A stretch of 64,000 nt of DNA from VRUE01 sp963732225. Its GTDB lineage: Bacteria > Actinomycetota > Thermoleophilia > Solirubrobacterales > 70-9. This document shows, in pieces, positions 23,501 through 32,341 of this stretch. Location of the stretch: NCBI GenBank assembly GCA_963732225.1, contig CAVSYR010000003.1:161321-225320 (forward strand), given 5' to 3'. The notes beneath the pieces are model-generated. The model saw only the letters and a list, made by a program, of their open reading frames with translations. It made no database searches and was not told the DNA's origin. Position numbers and translations under genes: made by a program. Every line of letters starts with the position of its first letter. The stretch's first letter is position 1.

Positions 23501-25693
23501 ATGCACGCAGCGCCGGCTCCAGACAACTGGCGGGACCTGGTCAGGCTAGAGAAGGACTCGGGGCGGGCGGCTGGCGTCGGACGTGCGGAGCATGTTGGCG
23601 GGTTTTTTGCGGATCTCGCGGTCGCCTTGGAACCAGAGCGCGTGCTGGATCCGTTTGCTGCATCGCCGGCGGTCGCTGCCGCGGTATCGGAGGCCGTCTC
23701 CGCGAAGACGACGGCGATTGCTCCCTCGGTTTCCGTGCGGGACATCGGCGCATTCCTCGCCCCCGACATCGAGTGGCAGCTTGGCTTCCCGCCGACGTTG
23801 GTGTCCAGTCTGGAGGACGACTTCGACCTAATAGCCTGTTCACCCCCGATCGGGCTTCGCGCCGTGGGGGAGTGGGATGGCTTCGAGTCAGCGGTTCCCC
23901 CGGCGATCTACCGATCCGAGGTCGCGCACCTGATGCTCTGTCTGGCCGCGGAGAAGCTCTCGCCGGGTGGCAGGCTGGCGTTTCTCCTGGGCCAGGGTTC
24001 GCTGTTTCGGCGCGATGGCCTGGCGATGCGGGAGTACCTGGCCGAGATGGGGATTGGATTCGAGGCCTCGATCTCGCTGCGCGAGGGCCTTGCCCCCACC
24101 ACTCACATAGAGACACACGTCGCCATCTACTCACGCGCCGAGGCACCGAAGCTGTTCGTCGCCCGAGTGGGCCCCAAGAGTCCGCGCATGACGATCGTGG
24201 GCAACCTCTTGACGGCCAAGGACGGGCCCGACATGGAGCTCGGTCTGCTTGTCGATCGCGACGGCTATCGGGGTTGGGAGCGGGCGCGGATGGAGCGGGA
24301 GCTGGAGAGCTTGCTCGGCGACGATTCCTCGCTGGTGACGCTTGGGTCCCTGGCGCAGGTCGATCGCCTGCGGGTGGAGAGGGGGGATCCAGACCCGGGC
24401 CTTGACAACGTCGTCTACCTCCCCGAGGCCGGTACCGGGCCGGCGCGGCTCGGGATCGACTGGACCGGCAAGGGCAAATCCCGCAGCCTGGTGGCACTCG
24501 CTCTCGATGCCGAGAGGGCGGAGGCGGCGTACGTGGCGCAATGGCTGAACGGTTCGACCGGCAAACTTGCCCGCGGACTCACCGTCGGAGGCAACGTGAT
24601 CCCCCACGCCAGGATCGCGGACGTCGAGGCACTGCGAATCCCGCTGCCGCCGGTGGAGGAGCAGCGGCGGAGCGTCCGCCTGCGGCGCCAGGCTGCCGGC
24701 GCTCGAGCCGAGCTGGAGGTTTGGGCCGAGCGGGTTGCCTCCGACAGCTCGCAAGGAATGCTCGGCGCCGCCGAAGAGGAGTTGCAGAGGCTGCTCGGGA
24801 GCGGCGACGATCTCGACGCTTGGGCTCGTCGCCTGCCCTTCCCGGTGGCGTCGATCCTCGCCCAGTTCCTCGCGGTCGCCGACCCGGCGGAAAAGTTCGA
24901 AAAGCTGCTCTTCTTCTTTGAGGCCTTCGCCGCTCTGCTGGCCACCCTGCTCCTGAGCGCCGCCCGCTCGGGCGAGCTGGAGTGGGCGCCTCGAGGAGGA
25001 GTCGGATCTCTCCGCAGGGCTTCCTTTGGGAGCTGGGTCCGGATCGGCGTCATCTTTTCGAGATGCCTTCGCGACGTACTCGGCGATGGCCGCCGTGGAC
25101 TGGACGCGGTCGGAGCAGAAGCTCGTACCGCGGTCCTCGGCGTGGCCGACCTCGAGTTCTGTACGAGCCTGATCGATGAGGAGGTCTGGAGTTTGCTGGA
25201 CCAGGCGAAGACGGTTCGCAACCGCCAGAAGGGACACGGCGGGGCAATCTCCGACGCGCAGTGCGCGGCGCGGGTTCGCGAGCTCGAGCAGTTGCTCGGG
25301 GATCTGCACCAGCTGACCAGTCGTACCTTCGATCGGGTGATGCTGATCCAGCCGGGAGTCTCAGGGTACGACGGCGACTTCCATCGGTTTCCCCAAGCGA
25401 AGCGGCTGATCGGTCCCAGCAGCACCTTTATCGAGCGGCCAGTGACGACTGTGTTCCCGCTCAAGCAAGACGCCATCTTCCTGACCGACCGCAGGGAGCA
25501 CGCCGAATCGGTGGTCGAGGTTCTGCCCCTGGTCCGCCTGCTGCCGAGCCCCGACACCGGAGAGAGTGTCTGTTACTTCTACACCGAGTTGGACGGAGGC
25601 AACCTGCGTTTCGTTTCCTACCACCTGCCCCGAACCGAGTCGATGCCGCTCGCCGGCTCGGGCATCGCCGATATGTTCGAAGCGCCCGAGTAA
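23501..25693 (+). CDS. N6-adenine methylase-like / specificity-like / HEPN-like fusion protein
   Basis: A 730-residue protein with three apparent parts. Residues ~20-225 form a methyltransferase-like domain: SAM-motif-like RVLDPFAASP (47-56) and motif IV as SPP (114-116) where active N6-methylases have N/D-PP-Y/F. Residues ~275-400 resemble a type I specificity (S) subunit half, ending GGNVIPHARIADVEALRIPLPPVEEQ (363-388), the classical S-subunit join. The C-terminal 330 residues include a helical segment (465-490) and RN-x4-H at 573-579, a HEPN-like RNase signature. The SPP motif suggests weakened or absent methylation and a DNA-binding/sensor role. It is convergent, 6 bp apart, with a GmrSD-like nuclease gene: probable defence function (inference). 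Confidence 0.75.
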   Translation: MHAAPAPDNWRDLVRLEKDSGRAAGVGRAEHVGGFFADLAVALEPERVLDPFAASPAVAAAVSEAVSAKTTAIAPSVSVRDIGAFLAPDIEWQLGFPPTLVSSLEDDFDLIACSPPIGLRAVGEWDGFESAVPPAIYRSEVAHLMLCLAAEKLSPGGRLAFLLGQGSLFRRDGLAMREYLAEMGIGFEASISLREGLAPTTHIETHVAIYSRAEAPKLFVARVGPKSPRMTIVGNLLTAKDGPDMELGLLVDRDGYRGWERARMERELESLLGDDSSLVTLGSLAQVDRLRVERGDPDPGLDNVVYLPEAGTGPARLGIDWTGKGKSRSLVALALDAERAEAAYVAQWLNGSTGKLARGLTVGGNVIPHARIADVEALRIPLPPVEEQRRSVRLRRQAAGARAELEVWAERVASDSSQGMLGAAEEELQRLLGSGDDLDAWARRLPFPVASILAQFLAVADPAEKFEKLLFFFEAFAALLATLLLSAARSGELEWAPRGGVGSLRRASFGSWVRIGVIFSRCLRDVLGDGRRGLDAVGAEARTAVLGVADLEFCTSLIDEEVWSLLDQAKTVRNRQKGHGGAISDAQCAARVRELEQLLGDLHQLTSRTFDRVMLIQPGVSGYDGDFHRFPQAKRLIGPSSTFIERPVTTVFPLKQDAIFLTDRREHAESVVEVLPLVRLLPSPDTGESVCYFYTELDGGNLRFVSYHLPRTESMPLAGSGIADMFEAPE

Positions 25694-25699
25694 AATTGG

Positions 25700-27775
25700 C
25701 TACTTGCTGTTCTCTTCGCCAATCAGCTCGGAGAGCTGGTTGGGGTCGAGGCGCTGTGCCTGGCTGGCTCGCATGGCCTTGTCGAATTCGACACCCTCGC
25801 CGGTGAGGATCTCGACCGGGTCGCGGGGATCCTTAGGGTCGGGCCAACCGAAATCCTCGCTGATCGTGCCGTCACCGGAAAGCACTCGGTAGGCCTGGGT
25901 CAGCTCAGGGTCCTTGGCAACGTGGGTCGCGACCGGCTGGGCGGCCGTGCCGGCGAGGGATGCGAGATCGCCGTAGGAGGTCCAGCGTCCAGCCGGGATC
26001 GCCTGAACCGCGCTATCGATCCGGCTCCAGTCGAAGCCGGCCCCTGGGGTGACGATGCCGGGGAGGGGAGGGACCCAGAGCTCGATCGCAATTGCCGCCA
26101 GCCACTCGGCACGCTGCTGGATCTGCTGGCTCCCCCATTTCGAGATCTCCTTGAGCGGGTCGTTGAGGCGCAGCTCGCTGTTGCCGAGGATCTCCGCCTT
26201 GCGGTCGGGGAGATGGCGGGAAAGCTCCGAGTTCCAGGCGGTGAGGGTGAGGTTTCCAAGGGTATGCCCGAAGTCTTTGAAGAGCTCCTCGGGATCGTCT
26301 CCGCTGCTTTCGATGTGAGCGCGCCACTCCTCGGTCGGCGTTTGGGGCATGACGTGCTCTATCGAGACGCTGGCGCTGTCGAAGTCGACCGGGACCTCCG
26401 CCCGCAGCTGGCTCTCCAGCCTCTGTAGGACGAGCTTGCGCTGGTGACCGCGGCCGTGGGCGTAGAAAGGCACTTCGCGGACGCCCTTGGTGACGGCATC
26501 GTCGTCGGGCCAGCGGCCGTCTCGTGAGAGCTCACGCCAAAGCGCGTCCGCAGTCGGCTCATCCTGGGGCAGGGCATTAATCAGCTGAATGAAGAGGCGG
26601 TTGAGGACGTTCGTCGGCACCGCCACAAGGTGGCGTCTCACCAGGAACGACTCGACCATCGCCAGGCAGCGGGTGGTTTCCTCGCGTGAGACCCGGTCCT
26701 TGTCGACGAGGTCGTATAGATGCAGGAAGAACGGGTAAGTCGTGCTTGCGCCCCAGGCGCCCAGGAAGGCGAGGTGTGAGCGCTCGTCCTGCGTGAGGCC
26801 AAGCGCCGGGGCCGGCCCTGACTCGTCCTCCGGCCGCAGGAAGGCGCCGTAGTAGTGACCGCGCCGATGCAGCTTCTTGACCTCCGCTTCGAGGACGTCG
26901 GGATCCTCGGCGATCTTCTCCAGCCGCTCCCGATGAGTGCGGTAGACCTTCTTGACGTTGACGAACGCGCCTCGGGCCTGCAGATCGTCTCGTACCAAGC
27001 CCTCCAGGCTGTCGTTGCCAAGCATCTTCTCGAGCGGCCGCCAGTGGTTGTCGTAGACCATGTTCGACCGCTCTCCCAGCGCCATGAAGAGGTAGTTGCG
27101 CAGCAGGTCCGCCTGGGAGAGCTCCGTGCCGGTTGCGTTGATCGACTCGAAGATAGTGTGGGGCCGCTCGTCCTCCTCAACGGTGACGAAGACCAAAGAC
27201 AGCCGGTCGCCGATCGTAGTCGCCAGCCGATTTGGCTCCAAGGAGCCAGCCTCGAGTAGAGCTGCGATTTTGCCGTGGAAGAAGCGGTAGGCGGCTCCTA
27301 TCGCCGTGTGGCCGTCGGCATCCGCCGGATCGGTGATGACGGTGCGGTAGGCGTACCTGTCTTCGTCGCCGGGTACTAGTCGCTGCCAGAGGTCGGAGCC
27401 CGGCTCCTCGGTGCTGTTCACGAGGTACTTGGCATTGAACTTATTGCGCTGCGAAGGGTCCTCCGTTGAGGCCACGTCGCGCAGTGCCGCGAGCGCCACC
27501 GACAGCGTCGTGATCCGCTGCTGACCATCGACGACGCGGAAGTGGCGAAAGTCCTTAACCGGATCGGGCTCGAGTTCGACCGCGACGATGCTGCCGATGA
27601 AATGGCGTGCGGTCGCAGCGGAGCCACTCGAGCTTGCCTCGTATTGCCTGAGGATGTCGCTCCACAGGTCATTTTGCTGTTCGGTGTTCCAGCGATAGTG
27701 GCGCTGGTAGAGAGGCACCTGGAATTGGCGGTCTTGTGAGACAAGCTCGCGAAAGGTGCTCTCCCTGGCCTTCAT
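25700..27775 (-). CDS. GmrSD-like DUF262-DUF1524 nuclease with alkyltransferase-like C-terminus
   Basis: The 691-residue protein starts with a DUF262 (GmrS-like) domain: QRHYRW at 24-29 and DGQQRITT at 83-90 (nucleotide-binding/hydrolysis motif), then NATGTELSQADLLRNYLF. DUF1524 (GmrD-like, HNH-type) follows: IEHVMP at 472-477 and HTLGNLTLTAWN at about 504-515. Residues ~586-675 read IPAGRWTSYGDLASLAG...YRVLSGDGTI, matching the winged-helix DNA-binding part of MGMT/ATL proteins, without the PCHR cysteine. GmrSD-type enzymes cut modified phage DNA using NTP; the ATL-like tail may read alkylated or modified bases (inference). TAGTTT lies 8 nt before the ATG. Confidence 0.85.
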   Translation of the reverse strand: MKARESTFRELVSQDRQFQVPLYQRHYRWNTEQQNDLWSDILRQYEASSSGSAATARHFIGSIVAVELEPDPVKDFRHFRVVDGQQRITTLSVALAALRDVASTEDPSQRNKFNAKYLVNSTEEPGSDLWQRLVPGDEDRYAYRTVITDPADADGHTAIGAAYRFFHGKIAALLEAGSLEPNRLATTIGDRLSLVFVTVEEDERPHTIFESINATGTELSQADLLRNYLFMALGERSNMVYDNHWRPLEKMLGNDSLEGLVRDDLQARGAFVNVKKVYRTHRERLEKIAEDPDVLEAEVKKLHRRGHYYGAFLRPEDESGPAPALGLTQDERSHLAFLGAWGASTTYPFFLHLYDLVDKDRVSREETTRCLAMVESFLVRRHLVAVPTNVLNRLFIQLINALPQDEPTADALWRELSRDGRWPDDDAVTKGVREVPFYAHGRGHQRKLVLQRLESQLRAEVPVDFDSASVSIEHVMPQTPTEEWRAHIESSGDDPEELFKDFGHTLGNLTLTAWNSELSRHLPDRKAEILGNSELRLNDPLKEISKWGSQQIQQRAEWLAAIAIELWVPPLPGIVTPGAGFDWSRIDSAVQAIPAGRWTSYGDLASLAGTAAQPVATHVAKDPELTQAYRVLSGDGTISEDFGWPDPKDPRDPVEILTGEGVEFDKAMRASQAQRLDPNQLSELIGEENSK

Positions 27776-27838
27776 CCGGGTCCAAACTACTCAAATAGAT
27801 CTGGATGGATCCGGCTGGGCCGGAAAACCGGCGAGGGT

Positions 27839-29059
27839 TCAGGCTGGAGCTGGGGCCTCGACTGGATCGGGCAGGGGTGGCTCTTCGTCCTGCTCGGCCA
27901 TTGCTCGTTTTTGCAGGGCCATGCCGATGAAGGGGAAGATCAGGGTGGAGAGCATGGCGGCGCCGACCAGGCCGGCCGCGGTCGAGGGGCGCATCTTTTC
28001 GGCGTCGATTGCGATCGTCGTGATTGCGACGACGAGGGGGAGCTCGGTGGCGCTGAAGAAGACGAGGGCGTGGCGCTCGGTGCGGCTCAGCACCTTGCGG
28101 TAGAGCAGCAGGGCGGGGGTGCCGCGAACGATGAGGAAGAGGGCGAGGAAGAGCAGCATCTTGGCGATTGCTTCCGCCGAGCCGAGGGCGGCGAGGTCGA
28201 ACTCGAGGCCGCTGGTGATGAAGAAGAAGGGGACGAAGAAGCCGAAGCCGACCGCGGTCAGCTTCGACTCGAAGACCTGCAGCTCGTGGCCGCGCAAGGC
28301 CGCCCTGGTGATCATGCCGGCGACGAAGCCGCCGAGCAGGACATCGAGGCCGAGCTGGCTGGCTAGCAGCACCAGGCCGAAGACGAGGACGACGGTGATC
28401 CGCACCGCCAGCTGACTGCTCGCCTCGAAGGTTTTTTCGAAGGCCGGCCAGCCGCGCCAGGCCAGCCGCACCGAGGCGAGGGCGACGCCGAGGGCGAGAA
28501 TGATGAAGCCGACGAGGATCGCCGCCTCGTGCACGGGGCTGGAGGTGGAGAGGACGAGCGTGACCAGCAGGATCGGGCCGAACTCGCCGGCGCCACCGGC
28601 CGCCATCAAGAAGGTGCCAAAGCGCGTTTTCAGGCTGCCGTTGTCCTTGAGGATCGGGATCAGCGTGCCGATCGCCGTCGTCGCCAGGGCGGAGCCGGTG
28701 TAGAGGAAGGAGACGACGATGCCGGCGGCGGCCAGCGCACCACCGATGCCGTAGGCGAGCAGGACCGATATCGCCCAGCCGATCGCGCCGAGCTTCATCG
28801 GGGTGCCCTTGATCCGTTCGAAGTCGATCTCGTAGCCGGCGAAGTAGAAGAGCATCCCCAGCCCGAGGTTGGAAAAGAATTCGATGAAGTCCGATGGGTG
28901 GGCGAGGCCGAGGACTTCCGGCCCGATCACGATCCCGAGCATCAGCTCGAGCACCACCACCGGAGGCGCCAGGCCTTTGGGCACGATCGCGACCGTCGTC
29001 GCGGCGATCGCCGCGACCAAGACGATGAAGAAGAAGGAGGAGCTGTCGACGTCGATCAC
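27839..29059 (-). CDS. CPA2-type cation/proton antiporter
   Basis: The 406-residue membrane protein has about 12 hydrophobic segments. GLGMLFYFAGYEIDF and LATTAIGTLIPIL fit the CPA2/KefB Na_H_Exchanger core, with conserved Asp in the FAGYEID segment and a polar centre near AAGGAGEFGPILL. No TrkA-N or RCK domain is attached; the C-terminus is short and Pro/Glu-rich. It probably exchanges Na+ or K+ for H+. Start GTG 29059 is preceded by TAGGAT 9 nt upstream on the minus strand. Confidence 0.85.
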   Translation of the reverse strand: MIDVDSSSFFFIVLVAAIAATTVAIVPKGLAPPVVVLELMLGIVIGPEVLGLAHPSDFIEFFSNLGLGMLFYFAGYEIDFERIKGTPMKLGAIGWAISVLLAYGIGGALAAAGIVVSFLYTGSALATTAIGTLIPILKDNGSLKTRFGTFLMAAGGAGEFGPILLVTLVLSTSSPVHEAAILVGFIILALGVALASVRLAWRGWPAFEKTFEASSQLAVRITVVLVFGLVLLASQLGLDVLLGGFVAGMITRAALRGHELQVFESKLTAVGFGFFVPFFFITSGLEFDLAALGSAEAIAKMLLFLALFLIVRGTPALLLYRKVLSRTERHALVFFSATELPLVVAITTIAIDAEKMRPSTAAGLVGAAMLSTLIFPFIGMALQKRAMAEQDEEPPLPDPVEAPAPA

Positions 29060-29169
29060 GTGGCGCCGATCCTACGTTTGTCCACGGGCGGAGGGGTATC
29101 GATCTCATTGGGTACTCAAAACTTGGTAATCACCCACTGGGGGTGAATCAAGCTAATGAGGAGGACCCG

Positions 29170-30270
29170 ATGCATTCGTCACTGTCCCGCCGTATCGCCT
29201 TTACGAGCGCGGCGGCAACCCTTGCCATCCTGGCGCTGGCGTTTGCAGCCGCAGCCGGTGCGGCGGTCAGTAAGTACCCACCGGCCGCCGCCTCCCGAGG
29301 CTTCAGCGGTAGCGCCGCCGGCTGGACCTCCTCCTCCGGTACCGAAGGCATCTGCCTGCCGCCGCTGATCTGCGCCAGCGTCGCCAACAGCTATCAGGAC
29401 ACGGGCGGCGCCGACGCTGGCGGCTTCATCCGCAGCGCCTTCACCGGCGTCGTCGGCGTGAGTGCGGTCGGTGGCACAACGAAGGGCGTCTGGGAAAGCC
29501 CCGGCTTCACCTACTCCGGCGCTGCCGGTGGGGAAGCGACCGCAATCGGCGTCAGCCTCGACCGCCGCGCCAGCGTCGACCAGCTGCTCGCGGTGGCCGG
29601 TAACTCAGCCGAATACAGCGTGCGCTTGATCGACGTCAGCGAAGGGGGAGAGGCATTGACCCTGATCGCGCCGACGACCCTTGCCGGCGCCAACTCTTGG
29701 ACCGGTGTCTCGCGTGGCTCGATTGACCCCACGGGCCTCACCCCCGGTCACGAATACCGCATCCAGATCACCAGCAGCTACACGACGGGGACCGCTGTGC
29801 TGGTCACCGGCAACGCCGATTACGACAACGTCGTGCTCAGCGCCTCGGACGGGGGCAACGGTGGCAAAGGCAATGGCGGTGGCAGCAGCGGCAAAGGCAA
29901 AAAAGGCAAAGGCGGCAACTCCGGACCGCTGAGTGAACAGCGACTGCTGGAACTGCTGCGCCAGGCGACCCCTGGAAACGCCGTGGTGAGTGGCGGCGGC
30001 AAGCGGCTGCTCGTCCGGGTCGGCTGTCCGCGCAAGGTCGGACACGTTTGCCGGACCACGGCGCAGGGACTGCTCAACAAGCACCGGCCGGCGACGCTGA
30101 AGCAGACGGTGCGGCTGCGGCCCGGCAAGGCCAAGCTGGTCGTCCTGCGGGTGAAGCCGTCGGCGCGCAAAAAAGTCAGCGCGCGCAAGCGGCTGCTCGT
30201 GCGCCAGAAGGTCCACGCCGGCAAGACCACCGCGACCGTCTACAAGAGTCGCAAGCTGATCCGGCGCTAA
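29170..30270 (+). CDS. Secreted protein with Gly/Lys-rich linker and basic C-terminus
   Basis: The 366-residue product from ATG 29170 has a signal peptide (residues ~8-35, AAAGAAVS). A beta-rich domain (40-225) carries two Cys (ICLPPLICAS). A low-complexity Gly/Lys linker (228-255) precedes a basic C-terminal domain with several Arg/Lys (VRVGCPRKVGHVCRTTAQG...RLRPGKAKLVVLRVKPSARKKV). GAGGAGG before ATG 29170 decides the start over 29143. The basic tail could bind cell-wall polymers or nucleic acid; function unknown. It is followed directly by the SRP RNA. Confidence 0.65.
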   Translation: MHSSLSRRIAFTSAAATLAILALAFAAAAGAAVSKYPPAAASRGFSGSAAGWTSSSGTEGICLPPLICASVANSYQDTGGADAGGFIRSAFTGVVGVSAVGGTTKGVWESPGFTYSGAAGGEATAIGVSLDRRASVDQLLAVAGNSAEYSVRLIDVSEGGEALTLIAPTTLAGANSWTGVSRGSIDPTGLTPGHEYRIQITSSYTTGTAVLVTGNADYDNVVLSASDGGNGGKGNGGGSSGKGKKGKGGNSGPLSEQRLLELLRQATPGNAVVSGGGKRLLVRVGCPRKVGHVCRTTAQGLLNKHRPATLKQTVRLRPGKAKLVVLRVKPSARKKVSARKRLLVRQKVHAGKTTATVYKSRKLIRR

Positions 30271-30285
30271 GTGGATACGATGGCC

Positions 30286-30562
30286 ATGGACCGTGCTAGG
30301 CGGGGAACCAGCGGTGCCCTGTAATCCGCAATCCGCTTTAGCGGGGCCGAATCCCGTTCCGAGGGGCTGGCCGTCGGGGTCAGTGCGTCGCGGAAGGTGT
30401 TGACGGCCGGGTCCTGCGCGACGTAGGCACGCGAACCAGGTCAGGTCCGGAAGGAAGCAGCCTTAAGCGGAAGCCGCGGGTGCCGCAGGTGAGCCCGGCT
30501 CGAGCCAACCACGACGGACACGCCCGGTGACTTCGTTTCGGAGGACGGGGCGCACGGTCCAT
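30286..30562 (+). ncRNA. ffs: Large bacterial SRP RNA (scRNA with Alu domain)
   Basis: The region matches the large SRP RNA of Bacillus type from memory. An Alu-domain start (TGCTAGGCGGGG...GCGGTGCCCTGTAA) lies near 30295. The signature SRP54-binding hairpin TCAGGTCCGGAAGGAAGCAG lies near 30440-30465. The 5' end (ATGGACCGTGC, 30286-30296) pairs with the 3' end (GCACGGTCCAT, 30552-30562). The RNA is part of the signal recognition particle that targets membrane and secreted proteins. Ends are inferred from that closing helix. Adjacent genes do not overlap it. Confidence 0.92.
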
Positions 30563-30569
30563 TTTCTTC

Positions 30570-30611
30570 AAGCGAGAGTTGACCACACTCCAGGTGGGTC
30601 AACTCTCGCTT
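30570..30611. terminator. Strong hairpin between SRP RNA and ABC permease gene
   Basis: A perfect 15-bp stem (AAGCGAGAGTTGACC and its complement) closes a 12-nt loop. It lies 7 bp after the SRP RNA 3' end and 3 bp before the permease stop, so it may end transcription from both sides. No U-tract follows on either strand, so the mechanism is uncertain. Confidence 0.65.
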
Positions 30612-30614
30612 CAT

Positions 30615-31409
30615 TCAATCGATCAGCCGGTTCTGCATGCGGTTGATCGCGATGCGCCAGGTCAGCAGGGCGAAGCCGACGAGGAAGGCGAAGCGGGCGA
30701 TGTCCACCGCCTCGAAGCCGAAGGCGCCGCCGCGGACCAGTTCGACCAGCTGGTGCAGGGGGTTGAGCTGGGCGATGACCTGGAAGCCCTCGGGCAGGCC
30801 TTCGATCGGGAAGAAGGTGCCGGCGACGAGGAAGAGCGGGGTGATGCAGAGCGCGGTGACGTAGTTGAACTGGTCGATCTTGGCCACGGTCGCCGCCATC
30901 GCGATGCCGAAGCCGGCGAAGCCGAGCGCGGTGGCGAAGCAGAAGAACGGCACCAGCAGCATGCCCCAGGCCGGGTCGAGGCCGAAGCCGATCGTGACCA
31001 GCAGCGGCACGCAGCCGTAGGTGCCGGAGCGCAGGGCGATCCAGAGCATCTCGGCGGTGACCAGCTCCTCGACGTCGACCGGCGCGGCGAGGATCGCGTC
31101 GTAGGTGTTCTGGAAGCGGTGCTTGACGAAGGTGCCGAACATCGCCGGCAGGGCGCTGGAGAAGATCACCGCGGTGGCGACCATGCCGGTGCCGACGAAT
31201 TGGATGTAGGGGACGCCGTTGACTTCGTCGACCAGCGTCGCGCTCAGCCCGAGGCCGAAGGCGAGCAGGTAGACGATCGGTTCGAGGATGCTGGAGAAGG
31301 TCGTCCCCTTCCAGTAGGTGCGGAAGTTGGCGACCTCGCGGCTCATGATCCCGGCGATCGCCGCCGGTTCCAGCCGCCGCAGCTTGGCGGTAGCGGTCCC
31401 GTTGCTCAC
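30615..31409 (-). CDS. ABC-2 type exporter permease
   Basis: A 264-residue membrane protein with six hydrophobic segments in the ABC-2 pattern. FRTYWKGTTFSSILEPIVYLLAFGLGL is the family entry segment, and GTFFPIEGLPEGFQVIAQLNPLHQLVELVRG is the conserved NodJ/drug-export motif before the last helix. It pairs with the ATPase immediately upstream. Start GTG 31409. Substrate is not evident. Confidence 0.88.
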   Translation of the reverse strand: MSNGTATAKLRRLEPAAIAGIMSREVANFRTYWKGTTFSSILEPIVYLLAFGLGLSATLVDEVNGVPYIQFVGTGMVATAVIFSSALPAMFGTFVKHRFQNTYDAILAAPVDVEELVTAEMLWIALRSGTYGCVPLLVTIGFGLDPAWGMLLVPFFCFATALGFAGFGIAMAATVAKIDQFNYVTALCITPLFLVAGTFFPIEGLPEGFQVIAQLNPLHQLVELVRGGAFGFEAVDIARFAFLVGFALLTWRIAINRMQNRLID

Positions 31410-31440
31410 AGCGAATTCCCCCTCTTTTTCAGCGTCGCAC

Positions 31441-32331
31441 TCATTCCGCCTCCGATCCGGTCAGCAGCACGAAGACGTCCTCGAGCGAGGCGGCGCGGAT
31501 CACCGCGTCCTCGGGCACGGCGCCGTCGGTCGCGCGCTCGGAGCCGACGATCGCGATCGCGGGACCGGCGGGCCGCACCGGCAGGCCCTGCTCCTCGGCG
31601 ATCGCCCGCACTTCGGTCAGCCTTTCGGGCGGGCCGTAGACCTCGGCGGTATGAGTGCCCGCGTGCATCTCGATCAGCTCGGCCGGCGTCGCGCGGGCGA
31701 TCACTTTCCCCTTGTTGACCACGGCGACCTCGTCGGCGAGGCGCTCGGCCTCCTCGATGTAGTGGGTCGACATCAGGATCGTCGTGCCGCGCGAGCGCAG
31801 GTTGTCGATCAAGGTCCAGAGCTCGGTGCGGATCTGCGGGTCGAGGCCTACCGTCGGCTCGTCGAGCAGGATCAGCTTCGGCTCGTGAACGAGGCCGCGG
31901 GCGAGCAGCAGGCGCCGGCGCATGCCGCCGGAGAGCTCGTCGACCGCGTCGCCGCGGCGCTCGCGCAGGCGCGCCAGGTCGAGCGCTTTGTCGACCGCGG
32001 CGCCGACGTCGGGCACCCGGTAGAGGCGGGCGAAGACGGCGAGGTTGTCTTCGACCGTGACGTCGACGTCGAGGTTGTCGAGCTGCGGCACCACACCCAT
32101 CTCGGCCCGCGCCGCCTTGGCGTCGCCGGGCAACTCGTGGCCGAGCACGCGCAGCTCGCCCTCGTCGGCGATCGCCTGTCCGGTCAGCAGCCGCATCGTC
32201 GTCGACTTGCCGGCGCCGTTGGGCCCGAGCAGGCCGAGGCAGATGCCGGTGGGCACCTCGAGGTCGAGTCCATCAACTGCTGTGATCGGGCCGAAGCGCT
32301 TGACCACGCCGCGGAGCTCTATCGCCGCCAT
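31441..32331 (-). CDS. ABC transporter ATP-binding protein (drug/export type)
   Basis: The 296-residue ATPase carries Walker A (GPNGAGKST), signature LSGGMRRRL, Walker B (LILLDEPTVGLDP) and H-loop STHYIEEAERL. The DrrA/NodI-like C-terminal extension (about 230-296) is present. It powers the ABC-2 permease encoded 31 bp downstream. It starts 10 bp after the channel-like gene, and the three genes probably form one operon. Confidence 0.92.
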   Translation of the reverse strand: MAAIELRGVVKRFGPITAVDGLDLEVPTGICLGLLGPNGAGKSTTMRLLTGQAIADEGELRVLGHELPGDAKAARAEMGVVPQLDNLDVDVTVEDNLAVFARLYRVPDVGAAVDKALDLARLRERRGDAVDELSGGMRRRLLLARGLVHEPKLILLDEPTVGLDPQIRTELWTLIDNLRSRGTTILMSTHYIEEAERLADEVAVVNKGKVIARATPAELIEMHAGTHTAEVYGPPERLTEVRAIAEEQGLPVRPAGPAIAIVGSERATDGAVPEDAVIRAASLEDVFVLLTGSEAE

Positions 32332-32341
32332 GCGTCGATTC

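Noticed and set aside
23341..27775. Genomic island with tRNA attachment site
   Set aside because: No integrase, transposase or repeat of the tRNA 3' end was found in the window, so integration is not claimed, although defence-type genes lie beside the tRNA.
29100..29169. Operator-like CACCC/GGGTG repeat before the secreted protein gene
   Set aside because: Arms are short and imperfect beyond 5 bp; not strong enough to call.
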